Origin: SIG607 sp045537575 | Lineage (GTDB): Bacteria > Bacillota > Clostridia > Oscillospirales > Acutalibacteraceae | Length of the DNA stretch: 19,141 bases | Direction of reading: 5' to 3' | NCBI GenBank assembly: GCA_045537575.1 | Contig: JAZSPU010000054.1 | Span: forward strand, 1-19,141 | In this document: positions 13,914 to 19,141 of the stretch, piece after piece | Numbering within the stretch: the stretch's first letter is position 1 | Layout: every line of letters begins with the position of its first letter | Made by a program: the position numbers and the translations under genes | The notes under the pieces: model-generated | Seen by the model: the letters and a program-made list of their open reading frames with translations, nothing else | Database searches by the model: none | What the model was told of the DNA's origin: nothing

Positions 13914-15137
13914 TTAAACTTTATTTCCTGCAAGAAAGCCGGTTGAAAAGGCTATCTGCAAATTAAAATTGCCTGTATAAGCATCTACGTCAATTATTTC
14001 CCCCGCAAAATAAAGTCCTTCTATCAGTTTAGACTCCATTGTTGCGCTGTTTATTTCCTTAACGTTTATTCCGCCGCCCGTAATTACCGCTTCCTCTATG
14101 GGACGAAGGCAGTCAACGGTCATTTTAAGTCCTTTTAAAAGATTAACAAATTGAGCGCGTTGTTCCTTGCTTATCTGATTAACCTTTGTTTCGGCAGGAA
14201 TACAGCTTATTCCCACTATAATGGGAATAAGCATACGGGGAAGTAAGCTGTCAAGAGAATTTCTGAAATTTTTATTGGAGTTTTCAAGAAAATCCCTGCA
14301 CAAACGTTTATCAAGCTGAAGGGTGTCCATACCGGGTTTTAAATCAATTTCGCATACATATTCGGTTTTATTCATATCCTTAAGATGCGCCGAAGCGCTA
14401 AGGGCTAAAGGACCGCTTATGCCGAAATGGGTAAACATCATTTCCCCTAGTTCACTGAATATGGGTTTTTTCTTTTGTTTATCATAAACCGTAAGCTTTA
14501 CGTTTTTAAGGGACAGCCCCATTAGTTTTGACACAAATCCTTCTTTTATACAGATAGGAACCAAAGATGCTCTCAGCGGTGTTACGGTATGGCCGAGCTT
14601 TGAGGCCATTTTATAGCCATCTCCCGTAGAGCCTGTGGCAGAATAAGAAAGACCGCCTGTTGCAAGTATTACCTTTTCGGCAAAAACAGTCTCGCCGTCT
14701 TCCAGCTTAACGCCCGTCACCACAGAATTTTCTTCTGTTATCTCGGTTACTCTGCCCGTTTTAAAGGAAACTCCGCTTTTTTTAGCGGCTAAAACAAGGG
14801 CATCCGCTATATCCATCGCCTTATCGGAAACGGGAAAAACTCTGTTTCCCCTTTCGGTTTTCAGCGGCACCGAAAGGCTCTCGAAAAACTCCATTGTATC
14901 TTGACTGGAAAAAGCATTAAAGGCAGAATATAAAAATCTTCCGTTAGCAGTAACGTTTGCCATAAGCTCTTCTATACTGCAGTTATTGGTAACGTTACAT
15001 CTTCCCTTGCCCGTTACAAGAATTTTTCTTGCGGGGCGGGAATTTCTTTCAATTACCGTAACTTTATGTCCGTTATTAGCCGCGCTTGTAGCCGCCATAA
15101 GTCCTGCGGCACCGCCGCCGATTACAATTACTTTCAA
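13914..15137 (-). CDS. HI0933/YhiN-family FAD-dependent oxidoreductase
   Basis: A 407-residue flavoprotein of the HI0933 (BaiN/YhiN, 'aminoacetone oxidase') family. The dinucleotide motif VIGGGAAG starts at residue 5, followed by VIER, ILVTGKGRCNVTN (39-51), the family hallmark, LATGGLSY and an ATGSTGDGY segment, a GISGP motif in the middle, and the C-terminal LYFAGEIID...TGNFNLQIAFSTG that closes over FAD. The physiological substrate is unsettled for the family; some members reduce bile-acid intermediates. The start is TTG 15137, which places the first strand directly at the N-terminus and has GGGGA a few bases upstream; a GTG at 15206 would add 23 poorly fitting residues and overlap the previous gene by 56 nt. 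With TTG there is a 13-nt gap. It often sits before cmk in Clostridia. Confidence 0.9.
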   Translation of the reverse strand: MKVIVIGGGAAGLMAATSAANNGHKVTVIERNSRPARKILVTGKGRCNVTNNCSIEELMANVTANGRFLYSAFNAFSSQDTMEFFESLSVPLKTERGNRVFPVSDKAMDIADALVLAAKKSGVSFKTGRVTEITEENSVVTGVKLEDGETVFAEKVILATGGLSYSATGSTGDGYKMASKLGHTVTPLRASLVPICIKEGFVSKLMGLSLKNVKLTVYDKQKKKPIFSELGEMMFTHFGISGPLALSASAHLKDMNKTEYVCEIDLKPGMDTLQLDKRLCRDFLENSNKNFRNSLDSLLPRMLIPIIVGISCIPAETKVNQISKEQRAQFVNLLKGLKMTVDCLRPIEEAVITGGGINVKEINSATMESKLIEGLYFAGEIIDVDAYTGNFNLQIAFSTGFLAGNKV

Positions 15138-15150
15138 ACCTTTTCCCCAC

Positions 15151-15684
15151 TTAAAATTTAAGTATTTTTTTAACCCTTTGATGAAGCCTTGATATATAAA
15201 GGGCACAAAGTCTTGATATACATATATCGTAAATTATAAAGGCAAAATTTCCCATAATATAAAGGATTAAAACAGAATATTTACCAAAGTCGCCTATTCC
15301 TTCAACCTCTATCATAAAAAGCTTTGCAAAAACCATATAAACAAGAGTAACAGCTCCGTTAAAGGAGGCAAGTTTTAATAGGTACTCTATAAAGCGAAGC
15401 CTTATTTTTTCTAAAACCGCCTTAAGTACGGGATAAAAACCGAAAAAGCAAACATACATAAGCTTTGCTTCAGGTTCCGCAAAAAGCAATACAAGTAAAG
15501 AAGACACAATATAGGTTGCAAGAGCATAACCCTTTCCCGCTTCCGCTAAAGGAATTATAATAAGCGCCCCCGCAACAGCAGGTACGGCATAGGTTAAAAA
15601 CGGGAAATACGACGAAAGCATAACCGCAGTAATAAGCGCCGCAGTTATTGCGCTTAAGGTTAGATACGCAGTTTGTTTTTTCAT
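15151..15684 (-). CDS. Multi-pass membrane protein, ECF S-component-like
   Basis: A 177-residue integral membrane protein that I cannot assign to a named family. It has about five predicted membrane segments: TLSAITAALITAVMLSSYFP, VPAVAGALIIIPLAE, ALATYIVSSLLVLLFA, a segment around YVCFFGFYPVLKAVLE, NGAVTLVYMVFAKLFM, and LILYIMGNFAFIIYDI, ending in a basic tail. The short length, the opening K-x-x-x-LTLSAITAAL helix and a glycine/alanine-rich second helix recall substrate-binding (S) components of ECF vitamin transporters, but no diagnostic AxxxA-type coupling site can be confirmed by eye. It is packed between the J-domain gene (1-nt gap) and the flavoprotein gene, with a weak ribosome site, so it is probably translated by coupling. 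A transport role is only a suggestion. Confidence 0.75.
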   Translation of the reverse strand: MKKQTAYLTLSAITAALITAVMLSSYFPFLTYAVPAVAGALIIIPLAEAGKGYALATYIVSSLLVLLFAEPEAKLMYVCFFGFYPVLKAVLEKIRLRFIEYLLKLASFNGAVTLVYMVFAKLFMIEVEGIGDFGKYSVLILYIMGNFAFIIYDICISRLCALYISRLHQRVKKILKF

Positions 15685-15685
15685 A

Positions 15686-16288
15686 TTAACAACATCTTAA
15701 AAGGTCGCCGCCCATACACTCACAGCAGCAGTCGGCGCAAATAAGTCCCTGACAGCAGTCGCAGGCAGACAACCCGCCCATATTACTGCTTGTTCTATAG
15801 GGATTACCGCCAAAGCCACCGTTTGTTTTACGCTGAATGTTACTGAATGCCTGAGCATATTCGGGATTACTTGGATCCATTCTGCAGGCAGTTGCAAAGG
15901 CAGAATAAGCCGTATCGTATCTGCCGCGTCTAAATTGCACCATACCGCTTAAAAAATACCATTCGGCATTTCTTTTATTCAGAGGTACTCCGTCAAGCAC
16001 CACCATAGCCTGTTCTATTTGTCCTTTATTTATCATATCGCGAACATCTTTAAAATCGCTTGGCGCGGTATAACCGTTGGCGCCACCTGTAGAAGAACCG
16101 CGTCGTTCATTCATAATGGCATCGTATGCTTCGTTTATCTCCTTCATCTTTTCTGCCGCAAGCTCGCTTAAAGGATTGTCGGCATAATGGTCGGGATGAT
16201 ATTTTCTGGCAAGTTCTCGGTATGCCTTTTTAATTTCTTCATCGGTAGCGTTTTTATTAACGCCTAAAATAGAATACGGATCGTTCAT
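15686..16288 (-). CDS. J-domain protein with TPR-like middle and cysteine-rich tail
   Basis: A 200-residue protein. The N-terminal J domain (1-62) keeps the HPD tripeptide at 31-33 that stimulates DnaK-type Hsp70 ATPase. A TPR-like helical pair follows (about 88-150: RNAEWYFLSGMVQFRRGRYDTAYSAF then a CRMDPSNPEYAQAF segment). After a Gly/Asn-rich linker the last 25 residues hold ten cysteines (176, 178, 179, 184, 187-189, 191, 199, 200), ending in GGDLLRCC. It is not DnaJ proper, which has a G/F region and CxxCxGxG zinc repeats. The ATG overlaps the stop of the DUF5685 gene by 4 nt, so the two proteins probably work together. The tail could bind metal or anchor the protein; its target is unknown. 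Confidence 0.88.
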   Translation of the reverse strand: MNDPYSILGVNKNATDEEIKKAYRELARKYHPDHYADNPLSELAAEKMKEINEAYDAIMNERRGSSTGGANGYTAPSDFKDVRDMINKGQIEQAMVVLDGVPLNKRNAEWYFLSGMVQFRRGRYDTAYSAFATACRMDPSNPEYAQAFSNIQRKTNGGFGGNPYRTSSNMGGLSACDCCQGLICADCCCECMGGDLLRCC

Positions 16289-17130
16289 TTATTTTTCTCC
16301 AGTCTGTTAATTTCACTCAGCATAGTGTCTTCAAGACCTACGTAAATTATATTGCCTAAAATGTTTTTAAAACGTTTTATATTTAGAAGCTCAAAGGTGT
16401 TTTTCGCCTCATTTATTACTATATAAAGCTGTGCTTTAATTTTTTCCTTTGCCTCTTTTTCATCCATTTCACTCAGCGGATTAAAGGAGCCTTTTTTTAT
16501 ATCTCTTTGTCTGTCAACAAGGCAGTCAAGCAAATATATGTATCTGCCCATAAGCCTTCCTAAAAATGACAGCACCTTTTTATCCTTTTCATCCCTTGCG
16601 CACATAGGCAAAAGTTTTTCCAGCATAATACTGCTTGGTTCAGCCGCATCGTCAAGGGTTGTTTTCTCATTTTTTTCCGCTTTTTGTTGATTAAAAAAAT
16701 ATTCCTTTGAAATATCATCTATTTCGGGGAAAGCTTTTTTAGCCTTTTTGTACGGATTATTAAAAAGCAATTTTTTAAATTTTGCAGAAAGCTTATTAAA
16801 ACCCTTTTCATCCTTTATATCATCTTGAATTTTATAATATCCCAAGATGATAAGCGCTGCAGAGGAAAGGGCGAAATGCTCGTCATTTACACAGTAGCTG
16901 CATTTCTTAAAGGGATTAAAGGTACAGCTTTTGCGTTTTACTCCGCAAAAACTGTCGGCAAGAGCAAGTTCGATAAGCGCAGTAAAGGTAAAATCATAGC
17001 TTAATGCAAAGCGGGAAAAAATCCCGTAATCCTTACCCAGTCTTTTACAAAGGCTGCAGTAAACCGCCTTATACATTTCAAATTCTTTTATTTTAAGTTC
17101 AGGCTTCCCTACACGTATATAACCGAACAA
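16285..17130 (-). CDS. DUF5685 family protein
   Basis: A 281-residue mostly helical protein of the DUF5685 family, recognised by its opening MFGYIRVGKPELKIKEFE followed by a YCSLC pair (Cys25, Cys28). The start is TTG 17130, matching the family N-terminus and having AGGGG 7 nt upstream; the ATG at 17160 would add ten residues behind a weak site. Further cysteines at 62, 69, 77 and 80 (KSC...KKCSYC) suggest a metal or Fe-S site. Two Asp-rich helices are seen, IQDDIKDE (101-108) and LLDCLVDRQRDIKKGSFNPL (200-219; Asp202, 206, 210), a spacing reminiscent of class I isoprenoid synthases. No function is established that I know of. It overlaps the J-domain gene by 4 nt and follows uvrA. Confidence 0.83.
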   Translation of the reverse strand: MFGYIRVGKPELKIKEFEMYKAVYCSLCKRLGKDYGIFSRFALSYDFTFTALIELALADSFCGVKRKSCTFNPFKKCSYCVNDEHFALSSAALIILGYYKIQDDIKDEKGFNKLSAKFKKLLFNNPYKKAKKAFPEIDDISKEYFFNQQKAEKNEKTTLDDAAEPSSIMLEKLLPMCARDEKDKKVLSFLGRLMGRYIYLLDCLVDRQRDIKKGSFNPLSEMDEKEAKEKIKAQLYIVINEAKNTFELLNIKRFKNILGNIIYVGLEDTMLSEINRLEKNK

Positions 17131-17193
17131 ATCTTCACCCCTTTTTCCATATATTAACATATATTTTTAGTCTCTTAGTTAATAATATGTGAA

Positions 17194-19141
17194 CTAAAGA
17201 ATTTTTTTAAGATATTTTCCCGTAAAGGAAGAGGTACACTCGCTAACCTTTTCGGGAGTACCTGTAGCCACTACAGTTCCGCCACCGTCTCCGCCTTCGG
17301 GACCTAAATCTATAATATGGTCTGCAGTTTTTATTACGTCAAGATTATGCTCAATAACAAGCACTGTATTTCCTATATCAACAAGCCTTGAGAGTACCTC
17401 TAAAAGACGGTGAACGTCGGCTGTATGAAGTCCCGTTGTAGGCTCGTCGAGAATATAAATGGTCTTTCCCGTACTGCGCTTTGAAAGCTCGGTTGCAAGT
17501 TTTACACGCTGAGCCTCACCGCCGGAAAGGGTAGTTGCAGGCTGACCGAGTTTTACGTAGCCAAGACCTACTTCGTAAAGAGTTTTTATTTTTCTATGAA
17601 TCTTCGGAATACTTTCAAAGAAGTACATAGCCTCTTCAACCGTCATTTCAAGGACTTCATAAATATTTTTACCCTTATATTTTACTGACAGAGTTTCCTC
17701 GTTATACCGCGTTCCGCCGCATACCTCACAGGGAACGTAAACGTCGGGTAAAAACTGCATTTCTATCTTTATAATTCCGTCGCCCTGACAGGCTTCACAG
17801 CGTCCTCCCTTTACGTTGAAGGAAAATCTACCCGGCGCAAAGCCCTTCATTTTTGCATCCTTTGTAACGGCGAATAAATCACGTATATCATTAAATACGC
17901 CTGTATAGGTTGCAGGGTTTGAACGGGGAGTTCTGCCTATAGGCGACTGGTCAATGTCAATAACCTTGTCCAAATGTTCAAGTCCATCCACGCTTGTGTA
18001 TTTACCGGGGATCATTTTAGCTTTATTAAGCTTTGCGGCAAGTAGTTTATAGATAACATCGTTTACAAGGGATGATTTTCCCGAACCCGAAACGCCCGTT
18101 ACACAGGTAAAGGTGCCAAGGGGAATTTTTGCGGTAATGCCTTTAAGATTATTTTCTCCCGCGCCCTTAACGGTAAGGAAGCTTCCGTTACCTTTTCTTC
18201 TCACCTTTGGAACGGGAATGCTTTTTCTTCCCGTAAGATAATCGCTTGTCACAGAATTTTCGCATTTATAAAGACCTTCAAGGTCGCCCGAATATATAAC
18301 CTCACCGCCGTGAATACCGGCGCCTGGGCCTATATCAACTATATAATCTGCTTCGCGCATGGTATCCTCATCATGTTCAACAACAATAAGCGTATTACCT
18401 AAATCACGAAGTCTTTTAAGGGCTTCTAAAAGGCGGTCATTGTCCCTTTGATGAAGTCCTATACTGGGTTCGTCAAGTATATAAAGCACACCCGTAAGTC
18501 CTGAACCGATTTGGGTAGCAAGTCTTATTCGCTGACTTTCTCCGCCCGAAAGTGTACCCGACGAACGTGCCAAATCCAAGTAGCTGAGTCCTACGCCGTT
18601 AAGGAAGGAAAGACGCTCCTTTATCTCCTTTAAAATAGGACGGGCTATGGTTTCATTTTGTTTAGAAAAGCTAAGAGTATCAAGAAATGCGAGTTCCTCG
18701 GTAATAGGCATTCGGGAAAATTCTTCAATATTTTTTCCGCCTACTGTAACAGCCAAAGGTTCAGGCTTTAAACGTGCCCCTGAACAAACAGGGCAAATGC
18801 TTTCACTCATATAGCCTTCAATTTCGTTTTTCGTATAATCGGAATCGCTTTCCTTATATCTTCTTTCAAGATTGTTTACAACGCCTTCAAAGGCGGCTTT
18901 GTATATTCCGCCACCCCATTCGGCAAACTTTATAAAATCAATTTTTTCTCCCCCTGTGCCATAAAAAAGAATATCCTGATGCTCTTTTTTAAGCTCCTTA
19001 AAGGGTATATCAAGAGAAAATCCGTAATGACGGGCAAGGCCTTCGAAATACATCTTTGCAAAGCTGCCTCTAAAGCTTCCCTTAATATTCCAGCCTGAAC
19101 AACGGAATGCGCCCTCATTAATACTTAAATCTTCTTCAACC
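17194..19141 (-). CDS. uvrA: Excinuclease ABC subunit A, C-terminal two thirds (5' end outside window)
   Basis: UvrA is the damage-recognition ATPase of nucleotide excision repair; it dimerises, finds distorted DNA and loads UvrB. The frame is open to the right edge of the window, so about 300 N-terminal residues, including the first Walker A, are not seen. Visible parts in order: the SICPVCSGARLKPE cysteine segment, the first signature LSGGESQRIRLATQIGSG with Walker B VLYILDEPSIGLHQRDN, the second Walker A GVSGSGKSSL, the zinc finger CEACQGDGIIKIEMQFLPDV ending in CEVCGG, and the second signature LSGGEAQRVKLATEL with TIYILDEPTTGLH. All ATP-site motifs are intact. It lies 63 nt before the DUF5685 start without a convincing terminator, so it may head or belong to the same transcript. 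Confidence 0.97.
   Translation of the reverse strand, partial: VEEDLSINEGAFRCSGWNIKGSFRGSFAKMYFEGLARHYGFSLDIPFKELKKEHQDILFYGTGGEKIDFIKFAEWGGGIYKAAFEGVVNNLERRYKESDSDYTKNEIEGYMSESICPVCSGARLKPEPLAVTVGGKNIEEFSRMPITEELAFLDTLSFSKQNETIARPILKEIKERLSFLNGVGLSYLDLARSSGTLSGGESQRIRLATQIGSGLTGVLYILDEPSIGLHQRDNDRLLEALKRLRDLGNTLIVVEHDEDTMREADYIVDIGPGAGIHGGEVIYSGDLEGLYKCENSVTSDYLTGRKSIPVPKVRRKGNGSFLTVKGAGENNLKGITAKIPLGTFTCVTGVSGSGKSSLVNDVIYKLLAAKLNKAKMIPGKYTSVDGLEHLDKVIDIDQSPIGRTPRSNPATYTGVFNDIRDLFAVTKDAKMKGFAPGRFSFNVKGGRCEACQGDGIIKIEMQFLPDVYVPCEVCGGTRYNEETLSVKYKGKNIYEVLEMTVEEAMYFFESIPKIHRKIKTLYEVGLGYVKLGQPATTLSGGEAQRVKLATELSKRSTGKTIYILDEPTTGLHTADVHRLLEVLSRLVDIGNTVLVIEHNLDVIKTADHIIDLGPEGGDGGGTVVATGTPEKVSECTSSFTGKYLKKIL

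Noticed and set aside
15686..16288. Annotation as canonical DnaJ
   Set aside because: It lacks the G/F region, four CxxCxGxG repeats and C-terminal substrate domains; only the J domain is shared.
17161..17193. Possible terminator between uvrA and DUF5685 (TTAGTT / AACTAA arms)
   Set aside because: The stem is only about 6 AT-rich base pairs with a long loop and no proper T run.

Overview
The window reads as chromosome from a spore-forming, moderately AT-rich Clostridia-type Firmicute, most likely an Oscillospiraceae-like gut lineage. The reasons are a split late-sporulation sigma factor (sigK), an IspH–ribosomal protein S1 fusion, a DUF5685 / J-domain gene pair, strong AAGGAGG-type ribosome binding sites and several TTG starts. 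Almost every base is coding, and no rRNA, tRNA or CRISPR array was found.

Layout. (1) 1-713 (+): the 3' end of a large serine recombinase gene runs directly into the 3' half of sigK. This is the structure expected at one end of a skin-type intervening element, which must be excised to rebuild sigK. The rest of the element and the 5' half of sigK would lie left of the window. A bidirectional terminator at 698-728 closes this block. (2) 4987→730 (-): a five-gene operon with genes touching or overlapping by 1-4 nt: DUF951 small zinc-ribbon-like protein, prfA (RF1), Sua5/TsaC-type tRNA threonylcarbamoyl-AMP synthase, coaE, and an M18 aminopeptidase. It is led by a clear sigma-A-type promoter. (3) 5158→9842 (+): an SbcD/YhaO-like nuclease, an SbcC/YhaN-like ATPase with a membrane hairpin inside its coiled coil, and a cytosolic trehalase/GH63-like glycosidase, from a divergent promoter and ending at a shared terminator. 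(4) 19141→9916 (-): uvrA (5' end outside the window), a DUF5685 protein, a J-domain/TPR/Cys-rich protein, an S-component-like membrane protein, an HI0933-type flavoprotein, cmk, plsC, the ispH–rpsA fusion, a 15-bp hairpin and a small membrane protein.

Most genes are housekeeping: translation termination and tRNA t6A, CoA, CTP/dCTP, phospholipid and isoprenoid precursor synthesis, and DNA repair. The points most worth following are the sigK/skin junction; a perfect internal Shine-Dalgarno plus ATG at the exact IspH/S1 boundary, suggesting that free S1 is also made; two Asp-rich helices in the DUF5685 protein that resemble class I isoprenoid synthases; and the membrane hairpin in the SbcC-like protein.
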